Source: an uncultured Clostridia bacterium (GTDB lineage Bacteria > Bacillota > Clostridia > Oscillospirales > Acutalibacteraceae). From it: a stretch of 64,000 nucleotides of DNA. The first letter of the stretch is position 1; every line of letters begins with the position of its first letter. The notes beneath the pieces were generated by a model. That model had not been told where the DNA came from. It ran no database searches and saw only the letters and a program-made list of their open reading frames with translations. The position numbers were made by a program, and so were the translations under genes. The DNA lies in NCBI GenBank assembly GCA_944380875.1, contig CALWJA010000032.1, forward strand, positions 20,310 through 84,309, read 5' to 3'. This document shows, piece after piece, positions 25,444-34,282 of the stretch.

Positions 25444-26262
25444 TTAGCCCTGCGCTTTCAGCCAGCGATAAATTCCCAAGGAAATATCCTGCATAAATCT
25501 TTCAAATAAAGGTACATCCGTTTTGTTGCCGCAAAAACAAAGAATAAAAGGCGTTTCTCCATATATAATGCCTACATCATGGGTGATGCCGCTGTCTTCA
25601 CCTGTTTTGTGGGCCACGGGAACCCCCATTCCATGGAGGAAAAAAGGTATCTTTCCATTGAGACGCTGGTTTTTCAGGATTTGAAGCATCTTTTCCGAAG
25701 CCTTTCGGGAAACCAGTTCTCCTCGGAAAATTTTTTCTAAAAGGAATGCCATCTCACCGGCTGCAATTTGATTTTCCAACCCTTTTGCAGCAGCCTCCCC
25801 ATCAAACAACAGGCGGTTCACCGTTGTAATAGAAAGGCCCAAAGACCGCATTCTGCGGTTGACAGCTTCCATTGTAAACTTTTTCAGAAGGATATTGGTG
25901 GCCGTATTATCGCTGTGGATAATCATGGCCGTATACAAATCCTCCATGGTCACGTTAAGGCCTGTGTGCATATATGTAAGCGCCCCGCAGGAAGGAAGCT
26001 TGTCCTCTTCCTGCAGCACATATTCTGTCTGTGGATCCAAAGTTCCCTCTTCTATGCGAAAAAAAGCTTCCGTCAGAACCGCCAGCTTAATAACACTGGC
26101 TGCGCAGAGGGATTTGTTTTCCTCATAGGAAACCGTTTCCCCAGTAAGCAGGTTGCGATATAAAAAAGATATTTCTCCCGGCAGCCGGCTGGCCGCCATA
26201 GAAGCTTGCTCAGGAGAAATACCTTCCAGGCTATTCATGTCTATCCTTAAATCACTGGCCAT
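25444..26262 (-). CDS. Beta-lactamase-fold serine hydrolase without a signal peptide
   Basis: A 272-residue protein with the class A beta-lactamase/DD-peptidase motifs in order: SxxK as Ser56-VIK59, SDN at 117-119 and KTG at 219-221. The Glu of the omega loop that deacylates beta-lactams is not clearly placed. The N-terminus (MASDLRIDMNSLEGISPEQAS) is polar and the start is fixed by GGGAGG, so there is no secretion signal and the protein should stay in the cytoplasm. Antibiotic protection would need export. Placed at the head of a muropeptide-uptake cluster, it more likely processes imported murein fragments. Fold is firm; substrate is inference. Confidence 0.85.
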   Translation of the reverse strand: MASDLRIDMNSLEGISPEQASMAASRLPGEISFLYRNLLTGETVSYEENKSLCAASVIKLAVLTEAFFRIEEGTLDPQTEYVLQEEDKLPSCGALTYMHTGLNVTMEDLYTAMIIHSDNTATNILLKKFTMEAVNRRMRSLGLSITTVNRLLFDGEAAAKGLENQIAAGEMAFLLEKIFRGELVSRKASEKMLQILKNQRLNGKIPFFLHGMGVPVAHKTGEDSGITHDVGIIYGETPFILCFCGNKTDVPLFERFMQDISLGIYRWLKAQG

Positions 26263-26482
26263 TCCGGTTCCTCCCCATCAGGATTCCTATTTTCTATTTT
26301 CTTTGTATAGGCATTTTATACAAATACAAATCTGTAAACAACGCAAAAAGTATATAGTAATGATTATATACGAAAATTGCCATGCAAACAAGTTAAAATT
26401 TTATAAATGATGAAAAAATACTCGCTGTATCCCCTGTGCAGTGTTGTTTCATACACCCTATTGCAGCCCGTATTTTTGAGTA

Positions 26483-26521
26483 AAAAAAGGGTTTCCGCTC
26501 TACCGAGGGAAACCCTTTTTC
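26483..26521 (-). terminator. Terminator of the galactose operon
   Basis: AAAAAGGGTTTCC and its complement around a ten-base loop, with T-runs on both strands, just after galE. Confidence 0.85.
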
Positions 26522-26595
26522 ATGGATGCTTCAGCAGATCACAAATAATTTAGCCTGTTACAGCGTTATCATATTCCATCTTTGCAAGAATTGTA

Positions 26596-27603
26596 TCACA
26601 TCTGCTGAGATTTTACAATGTAATTCCACGAATCCGCGCACATTTTTTCCAACGAGCACTTCGCTTCCCAATGAAGCTCCTCTTTTGCCCGGGATACATC
26701 TGCGTAGCATTCGGCTATATCCCCTGCCCGACGGGGAGCAAGTACATACGGAACCTTTCTGCCGCTGGCCTTTTCAAAGGCATGGACAACCTCCAGAACG
26801 GAACTGCCCTGGCCGGTTCCCAGGTTCCAGGCCCGGGCCCCTTCGATATGATCCAGCTGTTCCAGCGCTTTCAAATGGCCTGCCGCCAAATCGCATACAT
26901 GGATATAATCCCGCACGCCTGTTCCATCGGGAGTGGGATAATCATCCCCATATACGCTGAGTTTTTCAAGCTGCCCTGCAGCTACACGGACAATATACGG
27001 CATCAGGTTATTGGGTATCCCCTTGGGATTCTCCCCAATCAGCCCGCTCTCGTGAGCTCCCACGGGGTTAAAATACCGGAGCAGGGCAATTTTCCAGGTA
27101 GGATCGGCAAAGGCCAGATCCTGCAGCATCTGCTCAATGAAGAATTTGGTGGTGCCATAGGGATTGGTGGTGCCTCCAATGGGCATATCCTCCCGGAAAG
27201 GCACCGGGTTATTCATGCCATATACGGTAGCGGAGGAACTGAACACCAGTTTTTTCACGCCGTATTCCCGCATAAGACGCAGGAGATTCAAAGTGCCCGA
27301 CAAATTGTTATGATAGTATTCCAGAGGTTTTTCTACGCTCTCTCCAACTGCCTTCAGCCCTGCGAAATGAATGACAGCATCCAGCTTGTTTTCCTCAAAA
27401 ATTTTCTTAAAGCCGTCATAATCCAACATGTCGCACTCATAAAAAGGAAAATCCTTGCCGGTAATGGATTTTATGGCCTCTACAGCTTCTGGAGTGGAGT
27501 TGCAGAAATTATCCATTACAACAATTTCCACATTATTTTCCAAAAGCTCCACACATGTGTGGGAACCGATGAAACCGGCTCCGCCTGTAATCAATACCTT
27601 CAT
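26596..27603 (-). CDS. galE: UDP-glucose 4-epimerase
   Basis: A 335-residue NAD-dependent short-chain dehydrogenase that recycles UDP-galactose to UDP-glucose, closing the Leloir cycle. Rossmann motif GGAGFIGSH is at residues 7-15. The active site is SSSATVYG with Tyr of the downstream NPYGTTKFFIEQML (YxxxK). NPVGAH and YPTPDGTGVRDYIHV are typical of GalE. Binding site AAAGGAGG. It is the last gene of galK-galT-galE; the terminator follows. Confidence 0.97.
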   Translation of the reverse strand: MKVLITGGAGFIGSHTCVELLENNVEIVVMDNFCNSTPEAVEAIKSITGKDFPFYECDMLDYDGFKKIFEENKLDAVIHFAGLKAVGESVEKPLEYYHNNLSGTLNLLRLMREYGVKKLVFSSSATVYGMNNPVPFREDMPIGGTTNPYGTTKFFIEQMLQDLAFADPTWKIALLRYFNPVGAHESGLIGENPKGIPNNLMPYIVRVAAGQLEKLSVYGDDYPTPDGTGVRDYIHVCDLAAGHLKALEQLDHIEGARAWNLGTGQGSSVLEVVHAFEKASGRKVPYVLAPRRAGDIAECYADVSRAKEELHWEAKCSLEKMCADSWNYIVKSQQM

Positions 27604-27674
27604 GTAAAATAACCTCCTTTATACGCTGCAGAATTTTCTGAGGCGGTTTAACAACACTTGCAATATAAGGAACA

Positions 27675-28661
27675 TCAATCCCTTTCGATCGTTTTCTCCG
27701 ATTCCTTATACCGCTCATAGGCCGCCCGCAGTTCCTTGGACGTTTCCTCCGGGCAGGTGGGATTGCAGCTTGCCCAGGCCCCAGTCTCGCTGGAAGCGTT
27801 GAATTTCTGCTTATCCGCGCTGCGCATAGGCGGGAAAAATTCAATATGGAAATGATAATCCTTGGAATAATCGCCGCTGTTGACAGGGGCGTTGTGCATA
27901 CACATCATATAGGGGAACCGATAACCGAAAAGGCTGTCCAGCATACCAACCGTATCCCGGATGGTAAGCCCCAGGCTAACACGCTCCTCTTCTGTGAAAT
28001 CCAGAAGGGTCTGCTTATGATTATTGGCAAAAATATACACTCCATAAGGATATTCCGTAAAGAAAGGAAGAAACACGGTAAAATATTCATTTTTAAATAT
28101 GATCCGGCGTCCGTCCTTTAATTCATGCTCCAGCATGTCGCAGAAAAGACATTTCCCGTTTTTCTCATAGTATTCCCTGGCGGAAGCCGTTTCCAGCTGC
28201 AATTTTTTGGGAATAACCGAATAGCCATACATCTGGCCATGGGGATGGGGCATGGTAACGCCTACAGCTTCTCCTCTGTTTTCAAAAGGAAACACATATT
28301 TGATCTTTTCGTCGCTTTTCATATACGCAAACCGGTCACACCAAAGATCCACCAGCTTTTTCATGTGGCTGTCGGAAAGCTCCGTGACCGCCGTAGTATG
28401 GCCCGGGGAATAGAGGATTACCTCGCATTTGCCGTAAGAAGGACGCACTTTAAAGAAGTCGTCCGCCACATCATCGGGTTCGGGAGGATTCTGAGAAAGA
28501 GCCGGAAAATCATTGTCGTATTCCAGCACCTCATACTCCGGCACATTTCCGAATGAAGGGCAAAAAGGGCAATAATCTTTAGGCATCTGGGGGCGCCCCT
28601 GGCGGTTTCCCGCGATCATCACCCAGTCTTGAATCAAAGGATGCCAACGAAGTTCTGCCAT
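27675..28661 (-). CDS. galT: Galactose-1-phosphate uridylyltransferase (GalT, HIT fold)
   Basis: A 328-residue enzyme that transfers UMP from UDP-glucose to galactose 1-phosphate. The nucleophile His is in PHPHGQMYGY. The substrate segment ENRGEAVGVTMPHPHG and the metal-binding start (CPFCPSFG, then a second CLFCDM) identify the classic HIT-type GalT, not the unrelated Gram-positive GalT2 form. This is slightly unusual in a Firmicute. Complete length; binding site AGGAGG. It sits 71 bases ahead of galE. Confidence 0.94.
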   Translation of the reverse strand: MAELRWHPLIQDWVMIAGNRQGRPQMPKDYCPFCPSFGNVPEYEVLEYDNDFPALSQNPPEPDDVADDFFKVRPSYGKCEVILYSPGHTTAVTELSDSHMKKLVDLWCDRFAYMKSDEKIKYVFPFENRGEAVGVTMPHPHGQMYGYSVIPKKLQLETASAREYYEKNGKCLFCDMLEHELKDGRRIIFKNEYFTVFLPFFTEYPYGVYIFANNHKQTLLDFTEEERVSLGLTIRDTVGMLDSLFGYRFPYMMCMHNAPVNSGDYSKDYHFHIEFFPPMRSADKQKFNASSETGAWASCNPTCPEETSKELRAAYERYKESEKTIERD

Positions 28662-28820
28662 ATCTATAACCTCCTGTTACCTGCCCGGCAGCTCCGGGTA
28701 TTGCTGATACATATATCTTCCTGCCAGTTACCTGCCGCATACTGTTCTATATGTAGAATAAAACAAACAAAAATCAAGCCGCTTTTCCAGCCCCGTTTCC
28801 AGAGCTGCCAGAGCCCGCCA

Positions 28821-30107
28821 TCAGAAAATCTGCACACCGCCCACAGGCCGGACAGCCAGGGTATAGCAGCTTCCTTTTCCGAAAACATCCTCCATAACGG
28901 AACGGAATTCTTCTGTAAAATCAGCGGGAACAAAAGCCTGCACTGTCCCTGCGAAACCGCCACCATGGACACGCCAAGCGCCCTTCCTGGGCTCCAGAAG
29001 CTGTCTGCAGATGGCGAGGGCCAGGGAAATTTCCTGCCGCTCCGGATGCAGAGTGGAAAACACGTTTTGCAGATACATACTGGAAGAATTGCCCGATTCT
29101 ACCACCAGGGCGCGGAACGTATCGAAATCGCCCCTGCGAAGAGCCGCTACCTGCTGGGGAACCCGGTCGTTATCCCCAAAGAAATGGATGGCCCGCAGAA
29201 TAGCCCGGTCGCTTACTTTCCCCCGCAGGGAAGGCAGCTTTGCGAAAAATTCCTTGGGATCCACTTCCCGCAGCACTTCCTTGCCAAAGCAGGCAGCCAC
29301 ACTCCGCATCTCTGCGGGAATAGCTGCATAATCGGGAGTAAGATCCGCATGGTCGCCGTGGGTATCCACAATGCAGAGATTATAGCCGCAGCCGGCAAAA
29401 TCAAATTCCACCTGCTCCACTTTCGGATTTTCCTTATCCTCGAAATCAATGGTGATAAAGCTTCCGATACTGCTTGCAGCCTGATCCATCAGGCCGCAGG
29501 GTTTACCAAAATACTCGTTTTCCGCATACTGACCGATCTGGGCGATCTTCAGAGCGCTCACCTCTCCTTTGCAGTAAAGGCCGTTCAAAATGGTGCCCAG
29601 CAGAACCTCAAAGGCCGCAGAAGAGGAAAGGCCGGAACCGGTCAGCACATCCGAAGTGGTATACGCGTCAAACCCGCCCAAGGTATAGCCCATGTCCTTA
29701 AATGCGGCGCACACGCCCCGCAGAAGCGCATTGGAAGTGTTCTTTTCTTCCGGATGCATCTGGGTATCGGCACAGTCCACTACGTCCTCCGCGTGTCCCT
29801 CACTCTTCACGCGAATGGTGGTATCCTCATTTTTTGCCACAATTGCAATTACATCCAAGTTAACGCCGGCGGCCAGCACCCGGCCCCGCTGATGATCCGT
29901 ATGGTTGCCGCCCACCTCTGTCCGTCCCGGAGCGCTGAAAAGGAACAATTCCCTGTTTTCCCCATAGAGGGATTCAAAAACATCCACTGCTTTCAAAGCC
30001 CGGCGGACATACTTTTCCGCCTCCTTCTTGCTGCAGACATAGATATGTGCCAATTTCTCATTCAATTTACCAGTTTCAAGCGCTGTGCGCAGAGCAGAAG
30101 CTCCCAT
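28821..30107 (-). CDS. galK: Galactokinase
   Basis: A 428-residue GHMP kinase making alpha-galactose 1-phosphate. The galactokinase signature is APGRTEVGGNHTDHQRG (about residues 60-76), slightly altered from the usual GRxNLxGEHTDYN. The ATP loop is LTGSGLSSSAAFE and the third GHMP motif is VHGGGFAGTVQAF. The N-terminus has a 35-residue extension before the fold. First gene of the operon, after GGAGGG, downstream of its own promoter. A 159-base gap to galT shows no terminator. Confidence 0.94.
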   Translation of the reverse strand: MGASALRTALETGKLNEKLAHIYVCSKKEAEKYVRRALKAVDVFESLYGENRELFLFSAPGRTEVGGNHTDHQRGRVLAAGVNLDVIAIVAKNEDTTIRVKSEGHAEDVVDCADTQMHPEEKNTSNALLRGVCAAFKDMGYTLGGFDAYTTSDVLTGSGLSSSAAFEVLLGTILNGLYCKGEVSALKIAQIGQYAENEYFGKPCGLMDQAASSIGSFITIDFEDKENPKVEQVEFDFAGCGYNLCIVDTHGDHADLTPDYAAIPAEMRSVAACFGKEVLREVDPKEFFAKLPSLRGKVSDRAILRAIHFFGDNDRVPQQVAALRRGDFDTFRALVVESGNSSSMYLQNVFSTLHPERQEISLALAICRQLLEPRKGAWRVHGGGFAGTVQAFVPADFTEEFRSVMEDVFGKGSCYTLAVRPVGGVQIF

Positions 30108-30175
30108 GGTTATCCCTCCGTTTTCTGTAAATTCCGCATCTTTTTCCGCAATTGAGCGGATATCTTTATGCTTTT

Positions 30176-30204
30176 ATACTAACAGTGCAGACGCTCTTCT
30201 GCAA
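30176..30204 (-). promoter_or_regulatory. Promoter of the galK-galT-galE operon
   Basis: On the minus strand: TTGCAG, 17-base spacer, TAGTAT, about 70 bases upstream of galK. The interval 30205-30560 beyond it shows no gene; it is AT-rich and holds a small hairpin at 30272-30291 (CTTTTCTC/GAGAAAAG). Confidence 0.55.
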
Positions 30205-30564
30205 TACATTTCTTTCCCTTAATTATGGATTTTTGTTGCAAATCCTTTTTTCTTTGAAATTGCCGGGAAATCTTTTCTCTGCTGAGAAAAGGAGCCGCTC
30301 CGTTTCTCTTAAAAAAGCTTTCTTATTCCTTTTATGCTTCTGTTTTCAGTATCCGGATTTCCCCCGGCAAATAGCTCTTATATTCCCCTATTTTTTGATT
30401 TGATACGGCTTTTTTCATGGAAGTCCGCAGGTAAACTCTGGAAATCCTATAGAATGCATGGAATTTCCTATGTCCTATTTCCTGCAGAAAGCACCCCTGG
30501 GAAAATTCAACAAAAACGTCATATAATTTTCTCAATTTCATATAGATAAATTCAAAATATCCTG

Positions 30565-30593
30565 TTGACTTTACCTTCCTCTAGGCCTATACT
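30565..30593 (+). promoter_or_regulatory. Promoter of the LacI-sugar operon
   Basis: TTGACT at 30565-30570, 17-base spacer, TATACT at 30588-30593, almost consensus. The predicted start at about 30600 lies directly before the operator. Confidence 0.72.
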
Positions 30594-30610
30594 ACGAATT
30601 AAAGGGAGTA

Positions 30611-30624
30611 TGTGCTCGAGCACA
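30611..30624 (+). promoter_or_regulatory. Probable operator of the LacI-family regulator
   Basis: Perfect 14-base palindrome TGTGCTCGAGCACA with the central CG pair typical of LacI-family sites, about ten bases after the predicted transcription start. It is followed at once by an overlapping half-site, CACGTGCACA. This placement predicts autorepression. Confidence 0.65.
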
Positions 30625-30661
30625 CGTGCACACAAAATGTTTCAGAAAAGAGGGAGAATCC

Positions 30662-31744
30662 ATGGCTGTTACCATTAAGGATATTGCACAGGCAGCCGGT
30701 GTCTCCCGTGGAACGGTGGATCGTGTGCTGAACGGCCGGGGAAAAGTGCGCCCCCAGGTGGCAGAAAAAGTGCGCCGTCTGGCGCGGGAAATGAACTACC
30801 TTCCCAACCGTGCCGGAAGAGAGCTGGCAGCTATCAAACGTTCCCTTCGGATCGGGTTCCTTCTTCCCGGCGTGGACAACGGCTTTTTTGACGACATTCT
30901 CCGGGGAGCCCGGGCGGCGGAACAGAATCTTTCCGATTTCGGCGTTTCCCTTCTGATCCGGCAGGTAAAAGGATACGACCCCAAAACCCACGCCCGTGCT
31001 CTGGAAGCCCTGCGGGAAGAGGGACTTTCGGGCCTCTGTGTCACCACGGTAGACGTCCCTGAAACCAGGCGGGTAGTGGAGGAAATCCAAAAAAGCGGTA
31101 TACCCCTTATCGCCACCAATACGGACCTTCCCGGCACCGGCCGGCTGTCTTATGTAGGCTGTGATTACCTGGAAACAGGGCGTACGGCAGGAGGGCTTTT
31201 CTCTCTTTTGCGGATCCCGGATCCCCGGGTTCTGATTGTCACCGGTTCCGAAGAAATCGAAGGACATAACCAACGGATACAGGGATTTAGGGATGTTCTC
31301 AGGGAAAAAAACATATCTATCCATGAGACAGGCTTTCTCATCTGCCAGGACGATGATGCTCTTGCTTATCGGCTTACAAAGGAACATCTTCTTTCCCTGC
31401 CCAGGGAAAAAGCTCCCAACTGCATATTTGTGGCGGGCGCGGGTGTAAATGGCGTATGCCGCGCTGCGGAAGAGTTCGGCTCTTCGCCGGAAGAACCTCT
31501 TGTCCTTCCCTTCGACGATATTCCTGCTACTAGGGAATATATCCGAAAAGGGCGTATCCCCGCGACGGTGTGCCAGGAGCCTTTCGAGCAGGGGTACCGC
31601 TCTGTTAAGCTTCTTTTTGACTATCTGGTGAGAGGTCTCCGCCCACCGGATCAATATATCACGAGAACCGTAATCAAGCTTCTGGAAAATCTGGAGGAAC
31701 CCCGGCCATTCCTGGAAGCTTCTGAAGATACTCAAGATACATAA
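30662..31744 (+). CDS. LacI-family transcriptional regulator
   Basis: A 360-residue repressor. The helix-turn-helix TIKDIAQAAGVSRGTVDRVLNGRG (residues 4-27) and hinge NYLPNRAGRELA are typical, followed by a periplasmic-binding-protein-like sensor domain (about 60-340). The GTVDRVLN form of the recognition helix belongs to a LacI subgroup with ribose-type sensors. Start at 30662 after AGAGGGAG. The downstream genes (DUF4867, kinase, isomerase) are its likely targets, with the palindrome at 30611 as the site. Inducer is unknown, probably a pentose or deoxyhexose. Confidence 0.92.
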   Translation: MAVTIKDIAQAAGVSRGTVDRVLNGRGKVRPQVAEKVRRLAREMNYLPNRAGRELAAIKRSLRIGFLLPGVDNGFFDDILRGARAAEQNLSDFGVSLLIRQVKGYDPKTHARALEALREEGLSGLCVTTVDVPETRRVVEEIQKSGIPLIATNTDLPGTGRLSYVGCDYLETGRTAGGLFSLLRIPDPRVLIVTGSEEIEGHNQRIQGFRDVLREKNISIHETGFLICQDDDALAYRLTKEHLLSLPREKAPNCIFVAGAGVNGVCRAAEEFGSSPEEPLVLPFDDIPATREYIRKGRIPATVCQEPFEQGYRSVKLLFDYLVRGLRPPDQYITRTVIKLLENLEEPRPFLEASEDTQDT

Positions 31745-31860
31745 TCGGCAGTCCTATTTGCCGAGTAATACCGGCAGATGACCATATAACAAACACAGGC
31801 TTTTATTTTTGGTTCAGTATTAGTCAGAACAAAATACACGTATGTAAGGAGATGCTCAAA

Positions 31861-32490
31861 ATGAAACGGTTTACAGTCAACGATCCCGAATTCCGGAAAT
31901 ACGGGCATGTTATTGAAGGATACGACCTGAGCGGCGTATTGGAGGGCATGGAAAAGACACCTTGCCCCGATTCCGTGGTGTATGTGCCCTCTTCCCCGGA
32001 ACTGGAAGCCCTGCCCTTTTTCAAAGAAGTAACTGAACGGGAATTCGGCGGCCTGCCGGCTCAGTTCGGATACTGCAACGGAAAAAACAAACTTCTGAAC
32101 GCTCTGGAATATCACCGCTCCTCCGAAATTAATATTGCCTGCACGGATCTGGTGCTGATTCTGGGCATGGAGCAGGATATCGACCCCAAAACCTATACAT
32201 ATGATACCTCCAAGGCTGAAGCTTTCTTCGTTCCCAAGGGAACCATGCTGGAAGTCTACGGTACTACCCTGCATTATGCCCCCTGCAATACAGAAGAAAG
32301 CGGTTTCCGCTGCGTAGTATTGCTGCATAAGGATACAAACCTTCCTCTGGAAACAAAGCCTGCTCCTGTTGGGGAAGACCGGCTTCTCTTTGCCAGAAAC
32401 AAATGGCTCATCGCCCATGAGGAAGCCGCCTCGGAAATCGAACAGGGCGCGTTTGCAGGGCTTATAGGCGAAAATCTTTCCATTGAATGA
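31861..32490 (+). CDS. DUF4867-family cupin-like protein
   Basis: A 209-residue protein that I recognise as the DUF4867 family, common beside sugar kinase and isomerase genes in clostridia. The fold looks like a cupin: beta-rich, with EYHRSSEINIACTDLVLILG, PKGTMLEVYGTTLHYAPC and one His cluster that could bind a metal. This would suit an aldose-ketose isomerase or sugar epimerase, but no activity is established. Start at 31861, nine bases after AAGGAG. It lies between the regulator and the kinase. Confidence 0.8.
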   Translation: MKRFTVNDPEFRKYGHVIEGYDLSGVLEGMEKTPCPDSVVYVPSSPELEALPFFKEVTEREFGGLPAQFGYCNGKNKLLNALEYHRSSEINIACTDLVLILGMEQDIDPKTYTYDTSKAEAFFVPKGTMLEVYGTTLHYAPCNTEESGFRCVVLLHKDTNLPLETKPAPVGEDRLLFARNKWLIAHEEAASEIEQGAFAGLIGENLSIE

Positions 32491-32561
32491 TTACCGGATG
32501 AAAAGTATAAAACGGGAAAACACCTTTGCCGTATAGGCTTAAGGAAAAGGAGGAAACAACC

Positions 32562-34097
32562 GTGAGCAATCAAAAAGAATATCTTCTGGGTATCGATCTG
32601 GGTACTTCCGGCACTAAGACCGTCCTTTTCGACACAGACGGAAATGCCGTAGCATCCGCCCTCATCGAATATCCCATGTATCAGCCTCAGAACGGCTGGG
32701 CTGAGCAGGATCCCCGGGACTGGTGGAACGCCGCCAGAGACACCATCCGTCAGGTGCTTACCGATTCAGGCGTAAATCCCGCTGATGTAAAGGGACTGGG
32801 AATCTCCGGCCAGATGCACGGCCTGGTTATGCTGGATGAAAACGGAGAAGTTCTTCGCAATTCCATTATCTGGTGCGATCAGCGCACCCAGGCGGAATGC
32901 GACGAGATTACCGAAAAGATCGGCAAAGACCGTCTCATTGAGATTACCGCCAATCCGGCGCTGACAGGCTTTACCGCAGGAAAAATCCTGTGGGTGCGGA
33001 AACACGAGCCGGAAATTTACGCCAAATGCCGCCACATCCTTTTGCCCAAGGACTATGTCCGCTATATGCTGACCGGCGAGTTTGCAACGGAAGTCAGCGA
33101 TGCTTCCGGTATGCAGCTTCTGGATGTAAAGAACCGCTGCTGGAGCGCGGAGGTTCTGGAAAAACTGGAAATCGACCCGGCTTTGCTGGCTAAAATGTAT
33201 GAATCTCCTGAGGTAACAGGCACAGTTACGGCTGAGGCCGCCGCTCTTACCGGCCTCATGGAAGGCACTCCCGTTGTGGGAGGCGCCGGCGACAACGCCG
33301 CCGCCGCTGTTGGAACCGGTGTTGTGGAAGAAGGAAAAGCCTTCACCACCCTGGGAACCTCCGGCGTGGTATTCGCCCATTCCGACAGTGTTACCATCGA
33401 CCCCAAAGGCCGTGTACACACCTTCTGTTCCGCCGTTCCCGGCTGCTGGACGGTAATGAGCTGCACCCTTTCCGCAGGTCTTTCCCTGAAATGGTTCCGG
33501 GACACTTTCTGCGGCGAAGAAAAAGCCGTTGCCGTAGGAATGGATGTGGATCCGTATTATATCATGGATAAGCAGGCGGAAAAATCCCCCATCGGTGCAA
33601 ACCGCCTTGTTTACCTCCCCTATCTGATGGGCGAACGTTCTCCCCTGCTGGATCCTTCCGCACGTGGCGTATTCTTTGGTCTTTCCGCAATTCATACCAA
33701 ATACGATATGCTGAGAGCCGTTATGGAAGGCGTTATCTATTCCCAGAGAGAATGCCTGGACATTCTCCGTGGCATGGGCGTAGTTTCCAGCGAGATGCTG
33801 GCCTGCGGCGGCGGCGGAAGCAGCCCCTTCTGGCGGCAGATGATGGCCGACGTTTACGGCTTGCCTGTTAAGACCGTTGCCAACAAGGAAGGCCCCGCTC
33901 TGGGTGTTGCCATCCTGGCCGGTGTGGGCGCTGGTATCTATGAAAGCGTGCCGGAAGCCTGCCGCAAGGTTATCAAGGTAAATCCTGCCCAGCCGCCCAT
34001 TGGCGAAAACCACTGGCAGTATGAAAAATACTATGAGATCTACCGTTCCCTGTATCCTGCTCTGAAGGATACCTTTGCTTCTCTGGCCTCTCTGTAA
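32562..34097 (+). CDS. FGGY-family sugar kinase, xylulokinase-like
   Basis: A 511-residue carbohydrate kinase. GTG start at 32562, eight bases after AAAGGAGG. Phosphate-1 motif GIDLGTSGTKTVLFD is at the N-terminus and SGQMHGLVMLD (residues about 80-90) is a xylulokinase hallmark. The adenosine motif lies near 430 (ACGGGGSSPFWRQMMADVYG). It phosphorylates the ketose produced by the neighbouring isomerase. By sequence it is closest to D-xylulose kinases; because the partner is an L-fucose/L-arabinose-type isomerase, L-ribulose or another ketose is also possible. Confidence 0.9.
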   Translation: MSNQKEYLLGIDLGTSGTKTVLFDTDGNAVASALIEYPMYQPQNGWAEQDPRDWWNAARDTIRQVLTDSGVNPADVKGLGISGQMHGLVMLDENGEVLRNSIIWCDQRTQAECDEITEKIGKDRLIEITANPALTGFTAGKILWVRKHEPEIYAKCRHILLPKDYVRYMLTGEFATEVSDASGMQLLDVKNRCWSAEVLEKLEIDPALLAKMYESPEVTGTVTAEAAALTGLMEGTPVVGGAGDNAAAAVGTGVVEEGKAFTTLGTSGVVFAHSDSVTIDPKGRVHTFCSAVPGCWTVMSCTLSAGLSLKWFRDTFCGEEKAVAVGMDVDPYYIMDKQAEKSPIGANRLVYLPYLMGERSPLLDPSARGVFFGLSAIHTKYDMLRAVMEGVIYSQRECLDILRGMGVVSSEMLACGGGGSSPFWRQMMADVYGLPVKTVANKEGPALGVAILAGVGAGIYESVPEACRKVIKVNPAQPPIGENHWQYEKYYEIYRSLYPALKDTFASLASL

Positions 34098-34282
34098 TAT
34101 TTTTCTTAAATTTTACTGATTGTATGTTGTTTGTTTTGGATGGGGCGGTGTTGCCCTTTTAGGAACCCCGCTCCCATTCATTCCATATGCGGGCAGCTCT
34201 CGCTTTTTGTCTGAAAGTGAAGCTTTCCCAAAACTGCAAAATACAGCACACACTGCTGAAAAAATGAAAGGATGGAAGGAAA

